Positions 1-10,621 of a stretch of DNA of 64,000 bases are shown here, in pieces. The DNA comes from Paramecium sonneborni. Taxonomy: Eukaryota; Ciliophora; Oligohymenophorea; Peniculida; Parameciidae. The stretch is taken from positions 133,630-197,629 of the forward strand of contig CAJJDN010000122.1 of assembly GCA_905182985.1 (NCBI GenBank). The letters run 5' to 3'. Under the pieces are notes generated by a model. That model did not search any database and had not been told where the DNA came from. It worked only from the letters and a program-made list of their open reading frames with translations. How positions within the stretch are numbered: position 1 is the stretch's first letter; the number at the start of each line of letters is the position of its first letter. The position numbers and the translations under genes were made by a program.

Positions 1-190
1 TATCATTATTAAATTCAGATTGAAATTTCTAAAAAAAATTAAAAAATTAAATCATTTTAGATTTATAGTAAAAATAAAACATAAAATTCAGATTGAATTT
101 TGGAAATTAAACAAAGATAATTCTTTGGAAATATTAAATTGTGAAAAAGAATATTTAATAAGATAAAATAATTAAAAATATAGAATTTAT
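1..190. other. AT-rich flank, no gene seen
   Basis: Very AT-rich DNA downstream of the first gene. A short motif beginning AAATTCAGATTGAA occurs twice (about 10 and 86). No telomeric repeat is visible, so the window edge is not a chromosome end. Confidence 0.5.
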
Positions 191-1865
191 TCATAATGCT
201 TTATCAATAATTAAAAATTATTTTTCTTTGAATTTTTTTAGAATTAGTTTTTATTAGAATTTTCCTTATTTAGGTTAGAATGATGGTATTTCTGGTAAAG
301 GAGAACATCTTGAATTTTAAGATTCTCGAGCCTATAAAAGTTAAAATGATTAATCAATGATTTCTTATTTTATTTTAAATTTGTCCTACTTTTATTCAGG
401 TTTAAGATTGAGAAATTTCTGGATCGGACTCTATTCATTAGAATATTTTTGGAAATTTTTAAATTTATTGATTAACTTAGTTTTATCAAATGAGTTGTTT
501 TTATGTAGTTCACTTTCAATTTAATAATTAATTCTAATTTATAATTTCTTTTTTTTTTTTAAGTTTTCAGGAGTATTTTCTAGAGTAAACGAATTTAGGT
601 TGATTTGATCTTTGGTATTAATAGAGGTTTTTAAATAAGATGATAATCGTAAATTGGATTTTAAATCATCTGGCAATAATATACTATTTTCTAATAGAAA
701 TGATCTAGGTCTGGATCTAATTTAATTCTCATAAGGTATGGGTTCTAAAGTTTCATAGCGCATAGGTTAATTAGATTTTGATGTTTATTAAATTTGATTT
801 TCGTATAATTATACTTAAATGGAGTGTATTCTATCCCGAAAAAGATTCCTTTAAGAAATAATATCAATTATCATTTTAAATTCCTTTAGATTGAAAACTT
901 AATTAAATTTGGAAAAGAAAATTTTGAGAGGAAATTTGATAACTTTACATTTTTTACTAGAGCAGGATACTTCAAAGTTTCTGGTGGTTTTGTTGGAAAC
1001 ATATTCTTCAAAACCAAATATATCATTATTTGATATTTATGTAATAGCTTTTATTTAATATCTTTGCTTAGCTGATTCTGCCAAGAGAATTTATGGTACT
1101 TTTTAAAAATGTTCTTTTTACTTTGATCCAACTTATTTTCCAATAATTAGATTTCCTTGAAGAATTACATATAAATATTCTAATTAATCATTTATTTTGT
1201 AAATTTTAGATCCTTAATCATATTCTTCTGTTTATGCGACAGAAAATAATTCTTAAAAATCATATTTCGATAATACATTCAATAAAGGGTGATGTAAATA
1301 ATTTTTTCTTTTAGAAATTTATTATGGGGAGTATTTATGTAGAGAAGCTCTAAAAACAAGACCATTTAATGTAATGAAGGTAGAATTCTTTTTTGTAATA
1401 AAATCAGATTTATTAAATACAAATTTTAATAGGGTTTCTTCAAAAATAGGCTCTCCAATATTTGAAACAGTACAAATATTTTCATTAATTTGCATAACTT
1501 ACCCTTCTATAATGAAATAAAGAGCATTAGGTTCTTCATCTATTTTATTTTCTTTAGTTACTTTTTTTAACGATTATTGTCTCATTCGGGATACTGTTCA
1601 ATAGTGCAAATTAAGACAATCTAAATAGGCATTCTTGTCCATGCTAATTTTTAATAGTTTGAAAGTAAGAGAATCCAATTAAATATTCATTGATAAAAAT
1701 GATTTCTTCGTAAGTTCTTTCATCTGGTGGTTTGTTCAATATACTTTTTAAAATAGGATTCAATGATAAGGATTAAGCTTAATGTTTGTATTTGAAAATA
1801 AGATTTTCATCAAGTTGCCACAATGGCAGTTCTAAATCATTAAAAAGTGATTTACTAGGTTTCAT
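191..1865 (-). CDS. cyclic nucleotide-binding domain protein
   Basis: Protein of 550 aa in the ciliate code, starting at the ATG at 1865 and ending at TGA 191-193, with one 22-nt intron (1540-1561). The middle carries at least two regions of cNMP-binding type. One has the beta-roll signature ALYFIIEG. The other has LYVILQGNLIIG followed by NDIFGFEEYVSNKTTRNFEV, the shape of the phosphate-binding cassette region, although the usual Arg-containing core is not clear. The C-terminal third is Gln-rich and looks disordered. No kinase, channel or GEF domain is attached. Family knowledge: such proteins either bind cAMP/cGMP as regulatory subunits or are degenerate. Whether this one binds nucleotide is inference. 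Confidence 0.7.
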
Positions 1866-2460
1866 AAAAATCAAATTAAATTAATTAATTAATTGAAATA
1901 TTTGGATGAGAAAATAATGGAATGATGAGAAACTAAAAAAGAAAAATATAGATTTAAAAAAAGACATAAAAATTAAAAAAGGATATAATTTATAAAGTTA
2001 AAGGGATGGTCAGAAAAAAATACTAGAAAGAATTAGAACTGCAGACACTTTATTAGATTGATAGACAACAATATTCTTTATGTAATTAAATAAATAAATA
2101 AATGGAAATCTAAGAAAAATTATGAAATAATTAGAATTATGTTGTGTTAGAAGTTTATGATATTGATAAAATCTTAATTTAATGAATATTCATAAATTAG
2201 TTTAGGTATCAACAGATAGTTAAATTATATTAAGTATAATTTATAAACTACAGCAACTCTTCTAATTATTATTCTATAATGATAATTAATGATTAAGATA
2301 TTTAGTTTAGAATTTGTTCAAGTTTAAGATTAGAAAGATCCTTTCTTTTTTTTAATTATTAATCATTTAATTGATAATACTGATTCATTTTTAGTTGAAT
2401 GTCTTTAAAATAATTAGATAATTCATTTAAAATAATAGGCCTTTGTGAGGCATCAAATAG
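1866..2460. other. intergenic, possible decayed 5' end of the next pseudogene
   Basis: AT-rich DNA with no continuous coding frame. Short stretches, for example one translating as VLEVYDIDKIL near 2150, could be remains of the kinase N-lobe that should precede the pseudogene at 2461, but frames change too often to model. Confidence 0.3.
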
Positions 2461-3470
2461 ATGAATTTAACTTTAATTCCTCCTTAAGAGAAAGATGAAA
2501 ATTTGAGAATGGCTACAATATTTGAATCTCTATCCCATCGAAATTTTTCGAAGTTTAAAGAAATTTATCAAAAAAAATAAAGGATATTACAGACTGTTAT
2601 GGAATATATTGATGGTAATTATAATATTTTACATTTAGGTGGAGGTTTAACTTAAAAAATATAAGAAGCTTAAGGAATATATTTAATTGAAATTCAAATT
2701 TAGATTACAAAGGAAGGATAAGTTAAATTAGGAGATTTTAGAAATGAAAGAATTTTCAAGATATCATTTGAACAATATATCAATAGAAATAAGATATTAG
2801 AAAAGTCCTGAAATCATAAAAGGAAAACCTTAAATATTTATGAGTGATATATAGTCATTAGGATACAATTTTATATCTATATGTACTATGTTCTTTAGAA
2901 CCACTATTTGATTGTTCTTTAGAACCACTATTTGATGAGAAACTCCTATTTTCCTTACTTTAAAAATTGGAAATTTAAATCAATTCCTAATTCCTAATTT
3001 CTAATGATTATTCAGAATAATTAAAACAATTTATTCAAACTTTAGTTTACGAGGATTATAAAAAAAGATCTGTAATTATTAATAGAGTTAAAATATTTCT
3101 AACTGAAACAGTTTAGAGATAAGAATTAACTTTTACAGATTCTCTTAATAATCTTATTCTAAATGAATAAATATATCCACCTTAATTATAAGTACAAAAT
3201 ATTGAAAATGCCCCATCTCTTTTTAATTGTTATATCAATTATAAGAGTAACAACTATAAGTATAATATTAAGAAAGTAGAATTCTTTTATTCAAATAAAG
3301 ATAATAGTAGGAATGATTGGAAAAGGAACTATTAATTTAATAATAGAAAATAATAGTTGTAAATAAGTAATAGAAGTCAAAAAATAATAGAATTATCAAA
3401 TAAGAAAAAGAGAGAAATCTTCAAAATAATTTAGTTTAAAATGTAGATATAAATAAATAATTGAGATAAT
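2461..3470 (+). pseudogene. degenerate protein kinase
   Basis: Recognisable kinase pieces lie in order but in different frames. They are an N-lobe/hinge piece (LSHRNF ... VMEYIDGGGL, spliced across an intact-looking 24-nt intron at 2615-2638), then QVKLGDFR where DFG is expected, then after a frameshift at about 2800 SPEIIKGKP and SDIQSLGY, matching the APE and DxWSxG motifs. The HRDxKxxN catalytic loop is missing between hinge and DFR, an in-frame TGA lies at 2809-2811, and a 24-bp segment is duplicated at 2889-2936. A glutamine-rich tail reads open to about 3470. Missing catalytic loop plus frameshifts plus duplication argue for a dead gene rather than a pseudokinase. Confidence 0.65.
2889..2936. 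repeat. 24-bp exact tandem duplication
   Basis: The 24-bp unit starting TGTTCTTTAGAACC is present twice head to tail (2889-2912 and 2913-2936), inside the kinase pseudogene. It keeps frame but disrupts the kinase C-lobe. Confidence 0.85.
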
Positions 3471-3910
3471 CAACAAAACTAATCATGGGCTAAATTATTA
3501 TAGGAAGATAGAAAATAATACATTCCCTTTTATTTAGTTATATTTAAATAGAATGATTAGTAATGAAATTTAACAAATTTTATGTAAATAGAATGAATAA
3601 GATTTCTTAGAATAAATTTAATATTTTTAAAAAAATGTATTAGAGTGAAGAGTTGAAAAATTTGAAAAAGTAGAAGTTCTTACATAAGTTTGAGATCATG
3701 ATTAGTTAAAATTATGATTTGTAATGAGTTAAAATTAATAATAAGTGTATATAAATAGTTATTTAAGTAATGATAATTTATCAATACTAAAAAATAAATA
3801 GAAGCTGATTATACAGAGTTTAGATAAAGGCACTATAGAAATAAAGAATGAAATTTATGAATAAATAATGATGATAATGAATTAAAAATTAAATAATTAA
3901 AAACCCCAGT
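3471..3910. other. no intact gene; decayed coding-like DNA
   Basis: Lys/Gln/Glu-rich short frames on the plus strand (about 3559-3700) look like coiled-coil coding sequence with several TGA interruptions. They may be the decayed 3' part of the kinase pseudogene or a separate relic. The 30 bp before 3911 are the proteasome gene's leader. Confidence 0.3.
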
Positions 3911-4654
3911 ATGACAGATTTCGCTTTGACAACATTTAGTAGCAAAGGTAAGTTATTACAGATAGAATATGCATTGAATGCTGTTGCAAAGGGAGATACA
4001 GCAATAGGAATAAAGGCAAAGAATGGTGTAGTATTGGTAGTGGAAAAGAAATAAACATCAATATTAATAGAAGAATAAAGTGTGTAGAAGATATCATTGA
4101 TGAGTGATAATATAGCAGCAACATATGCTGGATTAGGACCAGATTTTAGAGTGTTGTCTTAATAAGCAAGAAAGTTAGTAAAGAAATATGATTTGAAATA
4201 TTAAGAAGAGATGTTTGTATAAACATTAAGTAGAGAATTAGCAGAAGTAGAAATATAGAATAGATTTAGGATGTATAAGTAGCAACATAGAGAGGTGGAA
4301 TAAGACCATTTGGTGTATCAATATTGATAGCTGGATATGATGAAGAAGGTCCACATTTGGTGTAATTAGATCCAAGTGGTGCTTATTATAGTTGGAAGGC
4401 AACAGCTATAGGAAAATAAGCAAAGAATGCTAAGGCATTTCTAGAAAAGAGATATAATGTAGATATGGAAATTGAAGATGCTATTAACACAGCATTATTA
4501 ACATTAAAAGAAGGATTTGAAGGTATTTTATATTATTTATATTTAAGGTTAAATTACACCTACTAATATTGAAGTAGGTGTTATTAGAGATGATCATGTT
4601 TTCAGAATCTTACCACCTTCCTAAGTTAAAGATTATTTAGAAGAATTAGAATGA
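3911..4654 (+). CDS. PSMA2: 20S proteasome subunit alpha-2
   Basis: Protein of 231 aa with introns at 4247-4269 (23 nt) and 4523-4547 (25 nt); spliced length is a multiple of three. It aligns along its whole length with eukaryotic alpha-2: the N-terminal [20 protein letters not shown], central [23 protein letters not shown], then [16 protein letters not shown] and FLEKRYN, and the C-terminal IEVGVIRDD followed by EVKDY-like QVKDYLEEL. Alpha subunits form the outer rings of the 20S core and gate substrate entry; they are not proteolytic. The ATG at 3911 is the natural start, since translation begins with the conserved [15 protein letters not shown] helix H0 region. Nothing unusual is seen. Confidence 0.95.
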
Positions 4655-4927
4655 TTATTAATTATCATACATTATTCAATATCAATTCGTTACATATTTA
4701 ATTAATCATACAAATACCTAAATCTTTTATTTTAATTGTTTTCACATTATATTTCAACTATTATATCATTATTTATTTTATAATATTATACATAAATATT
4801 CAAGTCAAATAGATATTTATATTTTAATCTAAATAAACTATTATTTTTATTCCAATCCACCTATTTTAAGAATATATTTATTCATAATTTAATTAAATCA
4901 ATGAGACTTTGATTTATGACCATCTAT
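4655..4927. other. intergenic between convergent genes
   Basis: AT-rich spacer between the proteasome gene and the ferredoxin pseudogene; nothing else seen. Confidence 0.5.
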
Positions 4928-5261
4928 TCAGAAATTCCTTTTTGGATTTGGTAATTGTATCACAACATTCTCAAATCTTTTCATTTATCTATTCTTTACA
5001 TCCTAATCTAGATGTTTCTGTCGACCCATAACCCTAATATAATAAATCTTCTTCTTCAGGTATCAAATGACAAGTTGAACAAGCTTATGATTAATTAACA
5101 TGTACCTTCCAATCAATCTTATTTTTATGAATTATTTATAATACATTCTATTCAATTAATCCTGTTACTTTTGTTAGAGAATTATCTTTATTTTTAAAAA
5201 AGATAATTACCAGTTTTTATGAAGCAACTCCTTATTTATTTTTACTCAAAAACCTAATCAT
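4928..5261 (-). pseudogene. mitochondrial 2Fe-2S ferredoxin (adrenodoxin type), decayed
   Basis: From ATG 5261 the frame gives a short basic leader (MIRFLSKNK), then KLVIIFFKNKDNSLTKVTG, then IDWK at the position of the family's IDGFG, then ACSTCHLIPEEEDLLYQGYG and TSRLGC, which are the adrenodoxin cluster loop and C-terminal cysteine. The spacing is exactly that of human ferredoxin, but the first cluster cysteine is replaced by Val; a TGT lies one base out of frame there. The frame then hits TGA (4971-4973), while the expected C-terminus ENVVIQLPNPKRNF lies in another frame ending at 4928. At least one, probably three, indels have occurred. A paralogue elsewhere would supply Fe-S cluster biogenesis. 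Confidence 0.7.
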
Positions 5262-5524
5262 CAAAATTATATAATTATGGAATTTATTACATTGCATTTA
5301 TTCATTCATTTTATATTTTATAACTTTTTTCAAAAATTAATATAGCAAGTTTTCTCTTCTTGTCTTTAATCTCTCTCTTATATTCTTGTTTATTGTTTTT
5401 AAAACAGTTCATTATCTAATTTTTACCTTATCATATTTAAGAAATTTCTACAAAATCTTCTTTGATTCTACAAATAGATTATTTATTTAAATGTGTTAAT
5501 GTTTTAATTTATTATTAATTTATT
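5262..5524. other. divergent intergenic region
   Basis: Shared upstream region of the ferredoxin pseudogene and the first histidine kinase gene; pyrimidine-rich, no gene seen. Confidence 0.4.
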
Positions 5525-8109
5525 ATGAGCTTTGTAACAAAGTTTAATAGAAACCCTACAATGATATGTCTCTCTATGCTTGATTTAGCTTTTGGTGTGG
5601 CAAATTAGTAAATTTAGCCTATTGTACTAAATTCCTCTCTTCTTGGAATTATTATATGTAATATTATTCAAACATATTTAAGTCATTGTATTTTATAAAC
5701 ACAAATATTAAAAGAAACCAAAATTACTTGAAATGGCAGTTAAATTATATTATTGTTTATATTAACTTGTGTTAAAGGGTGTTCCTTATATTTGGTTTAG
5801 CCTATTAGCTGTTGCTCCAAATAAGCCATTTATACAATTCATTATTTTATTAATAACAATCACAACAACATCTTCTTAAATTTAACCAATTTGTCCAATA
5901 TATTATTTGCAATCCTTATTAGAATAAGTATTTTTTATGGGACTTTTAATATATAATCGATGTAATTTGTCGACTGAAAAAAAGATTGCTTAAAAGCAAC
6001 TTATAAAGTCGATATTTCTTAAAATAAAATATTTTATTTATGATGAAAATCTTATTGATATCGATAAATATAAATTCAATCAATCAGACATTACAAATCT
6101 ATCTGGGGCTTCCCTATTTTCATATCGATTAGAAAATTAATAATTATAATAGGAAGTGAAAAAGGAATTTAAAATTAAGTGCTACTCTAATAATTATAAT
6201 GATTAAGGATCTCATATTTTTAATTCAAAACCATTAGTATTTGATAGTTTTAGCGGTTTCCTGGAGATTTTTTAAAAAGAATCCAAAGAAATGTAGAATA
6301 AAATCATTTTTGTTTCTGAATTAGATATTTCAACAAAATAAAAGTAAAAATGGAGAATTTATGTATAATAATTTAAGACTTTAGGAAAAAACTATAATTT
6401 GATTGGAATGATTCCTTAAGAAGATAATTTATTTTATAAAAAGAACAAGATTATAAATAAATTTAAACTTTGTTTATCCAAAATATTTAAACATAAACTA
6501 AAAACTCCTTTAAACGCAACTCTTGGAATTTTGTAAACTGTTATATAAGAAAATCTTATTGTAGATGAACAAATATTGCAAAACTTTTTAAAACCTGCTT
6601 TTATTAACTCTAAGATTTAATATTATTAATTTCAAGATATTTTAGAATACGTAAATTAAGAAGATTTACTTCAATTTCAAATTAAAAAAGTTAACTTGCA
6701 TAAAACCCTAAGTTTAATTTATGATTTAATAGAATAGCAATGCAGAGCAAAACATATATAAATAGAATTTACAATAAATGCTAAACCATTTAATATTATG
6801 GAGAAGTAATTACTGATGTTATTTATAGACATATATATTTATAAACAGATCAACAGAGATTGGAAAGAATTCTTTTTAATTTATTAAATAAGTCGTATAG
6901 ACACACGTAAATACATGGAAAGATTTGTCTTAATATTGAAATAGATTCTGAATTGAATTAAGTATAATTTAAGATAAATGACAATAATTTTGGATTCACA
7001 TAAGAATAAATAGATTTAATTAATTTATATGCATAATAATAAAATTAATCTATTTCTAGATTTAGATACTCAATAGCAAAGTAATAAAAGTTCAAATTTA
7101 GTTTAACATTACAAATCACAAATAAATTGATATTTTTCCTAAGTGATATGTAATGTTCACTTTAAGTTAGAAATAACATTGAAGAAGGTGCTAGTTATAA
7201 TTTCTTTATTAATATAAATTGTTAATAAGGAAGTTTTGAATAGACAATGGATTTATAAATATTTAATTAGAATTATCAAACTAGAAATACTTTAACAACA
7301 AAATTTCCAGTAAATAGTTATCATTTTATTAATTATAATCGTAGTTAACATTAGATTAGGTATTATTTATATGTAAAATTAGTCGAGAAAAAATGATTGA
7401 GGGATAATCAATTGATTAAGAGCCTTGTGCAAAAAAACCATTTTTTTTGAATACTTAAAATCAATTATAATCATCATAAATTCAAGTTTAAAAAGCATAA
7501 GAAGCTTAAAAAAGCATAATATAATATTAAAAGAATATATATTAGAAAGAAATATTAGAAAAATCTTTGACTTATTCTTTAGCATTTGAAAAATCTCTAA
7601 ACATGAAAAGAATTGCAGATTCAATAGATTTTAGATAAGATTTTAATTAAACTATAATGTTAATAGATGATGAACCATTTAATCATGATACATTAAAATT
7701 AATGTTAAAAAGTCTTGGGTTCAAAAATTTTATAAGTGGATATAATGGTTAATAATGTATAGAATTAGTGGAAAAGCATCATTCTTAAATAAATATAATT
7801 TTTATGGATTTAGATATGCCAATAATGGGAGGAATAAGAGTAAAAATTCATTATATTTTTAAGGCAACTAAAATTTTGATTGAATTAATTTAATAAAATG
7901 AAATTAACTATATACCAATTGTTGCTTGTACTGCTCATGATGATATTAAAACCTAATAAGAATGTATTGAAGCAGGTATGCTATGTGTTATTGCAAAACC
8001 AGTATTTTTAAGAAGTTTATAAGAAGCATTTATGAAAGTAAATGAAATTAAGTTCAGAACATCAAATCTTTTAGCTGGATCCAAAGTTATATCGTCAAGT
8101 ATAAAATGA
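5525..8109 (+). CDS. hybrid histidine kinase-response regulator, copy A
   Basis: Protein of 827 aa with introns at 5658-5682, 6806-6828, 7373-7401 and 7840-7863. The N-terminal ~170 aa are hydrophobic with several membrane segments. The dimerisation box is FKHKLKTPLN with its phospho-accepting His. The ATPase region keeps an N-box (ERILFNLLNKSYRHT), but the G1 motif (DxGxGI) is replaced by NDNNFGF and the G2 loop is not recognisable, so ATP binding is doubtful. The C-terminal receiver is intact: IDDEPFNHD acidic pair, MDLDMP phospho-Asp, CTAHDD and the AKPVF Lys. First of three tandem paralogues; the next starts 71 bp downstream. Inference: copy A may act as a phosphorelay scaffold or be trans-phosphorylated by a partner. 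Confidence 0.85.
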
Positions 8110-8180
8110 TATTTAATTTTTATTCTTTTCTTATTTCTGATGCTATTAAATTGTTTATTTCTAATTATTATTAATATTAG

Positions 8181-10590
8181 ATGATCGAAGGAACGCAATA
8201 ATTTTAAATCGTTTTTGGGGCTATTGTTATTTTAGATATAGTCAACGGTATATTAATCAAAGAAATACCTAATATTGTTTGCAATTCTTTGATTTTATTC
8301 TTTTGCATAAGTAAATTTGATCTATTATTTAAAAGCGCTTTTCTTTCTCAAGTTTAAGTTCAAAATATGTGAAAAGCTTTTCTTATTTAATTTGTTCTTT
8401 TATAATGCACTATAAATATACTATTATGGAATTAAGTCATTATGGTTTTTAATTTATCTTTTACAAATATTCAAATAAGAAAAACAAAATAAAATACTTT
8501 AATACTTTTCATTTACTTAATTCTCTATCAATATTATATTATATTCTATCTAATATGATGGTATGTTCAATTATGCTTATTTTTAATAGCTTAATTATTT
8601 TATTGTTATTTTCCTTTATCAAATTTTCTATTAGAATGAACTGAATTCAAAAATTGACATTGGAGAAAATTTAATTATTTAAGAAATTAAGAAATTAATT
8701 GTTTTTAAAATATTTGATCAAAATTTTAATGATATTTCGAGAACTCTCCCTAATTAAAATAATACATACTTCTAATTGAATACAAATCAATCTGATAATC
8801 ATTAGAATTTTCAAATTAAGGCATATTAAGATAAAGAAATAGCTCATACTCCAATAAATTAATGTGGTTGGAAACCAAACTTAGTATTTAATGATTATTA
8901 GACTTTTATAGAACATATATAAAATCTAGATAATTTAGATTCTTAAATGTGTTATCATTATGTTGCTGTTTAAACTGATTAAATTAAGAAAATTAAAACT
9001 AAATATAAAGTATTTTACAAAGAATTAGGAAAAAAAGATTTAATAATTATTGCATTAATTAGAATTGATAATTTTGTTGAGAAATAAATGATTTGGAAGT
9101 TCAATAAATTTAAGAAATATTTTTATGATATATTTGCTCATAAATTAAAAACACCATTAAATGCATCTTTAGGTTTTTTATCATCTGCTTATAATTATAC
9201 AGAGATGGATAATAACATAAAATAAAATTATATTAAACCTGCATATATCAATTCTAAATTGTAATATTTTTAAATATCAGACCTTTTGGAATTTCTCAAT
9301 CCATAATGTGATTAAACTAGAGCCTAATATTGTAAAATCAATATGAAATCATTCTTATACACACTAAATGAATTGATAGAATCTTAATGTTAACATAAAA
9401 AGATACTTTTCTAAGTATTTGTAGAGCATATACCTTTAAAAAATATTGATAAGTATATTTTAGAAATATGCATTTTATAGATTTTACATTTAATCTGATT
9501 TATTGAAATTAGAAAGAATTCTATATAATTTACTTAATTTAACATATAGATATACTCCATAAAATGGTTAAATTAATTTAAATTTATTTATTGACAAGAA
9601 AAATTCTGAATTAATATTTATTGTTAATGGTAATGAATATTTATTTACAAATGAAGAATTATCAAATTTAAATAAATGGATTCAATAAAAAGAAGAATTT
9701 TAATATAAAAAAAAATAAATAGCATTAAAAAAGGAAATAAAATTATCTTTAGAAATTACTAATCATTTAATTAATATATTAAATGATTATGAATAACATC
9801 TAGAAATTTCATCATCAGTTAATGGAACAGAATTCAAATTCAAATTAATTATCAAAGAAAATAAAACAACAGATGGATCTTAAGAATAGTTTACAATTGG
9901 TTTTATGCTTAAATAAAAAAGCAACAAGAATGTAAAAAATAGAACGAATTAATCTATGTTTTTATAAGGTGAATCTTAAATGTTATAAAACTCTATAAAA
10001 GTGGAAAATGAACCAATTGCAAATACTCCTATTAATAATCGAATAAATTAACCAAAATAAAATAAGACTCCTAGAACTATAAAAAGGGTTCAATCCTCTT
10101 TTACTAATAAAGGATTAATAGATTATGATAAATAAATATTGATAGTTGATGATGAACCATTTAATCATGATATATTAATTTTAATGATGAAGAATATGGG
10201 ATACAATTAATTCTTAAAAGCTTATAATGGATAATAGGCAATTGAGATAACTAAGGAAAAAGAAGATGAAATTAGTATAATTATAATGGATTTAGATATG
10301 CCTATCATGGGAGGAATAGAAGTATATATACATATTTGATAATATAAAAGGCTACAAAAGTTTTAGTAGAATTGATGATGGATTAAAAACTAGTTTACAT
10401 TCCAATAATTGGTTGTACTGCTCATGATGATAAAGAAACTATGGATAAATGTATATAGGCAGGAATGTTATGTGTAGTTGTGAAACCAGTATTTGGAAAA
10501 ACTCTAAGAGAAGCATTCTAATAAATAACTAATTCTGATGATGTTAGAAAACGATCAATGCTCTGTCTTACTTCTTAATTACAAATTTGA
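8181..10590 (+). CDS. hybrid histidine kinase-response regulator, copy B
   Basis: Protein of 775 aa with introns at 8352-8376 (a splice site 6 nt later, 8358, also fits), 9453-9480 and 10322-10350. Architecture as copy A: hydrophobic N-terminus, linker, H-box FAHKLKTPLN, ATPase remnant, long charged linker, receiver. The N-box reads ERILYNLLNLTYRYT, lacking the second Asn of the family, and no DxGxGI motif follows; this part is shorter and more diverged than in copy C. The receiver has VDDEPFNHD, MDLDMPIMGG, CTAHDD and VKPVF, all key residues present. The gene ends 31 bp before copy C begins, so the three copies are closely spaced but each has its own introns and start. Confidence 0.85.
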
Positions 10591-10621
10591 TTTAAATATT
10601 ATTAATATTTACATTACTAAC

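Noticed and set aside
549..560. Homopolymer frameshift in the cyclic nucleotide-binding gene
   Set aside because: Careful recounting shows the frame passes the 12-A run unchanged and reads on to TGA at 191-193.
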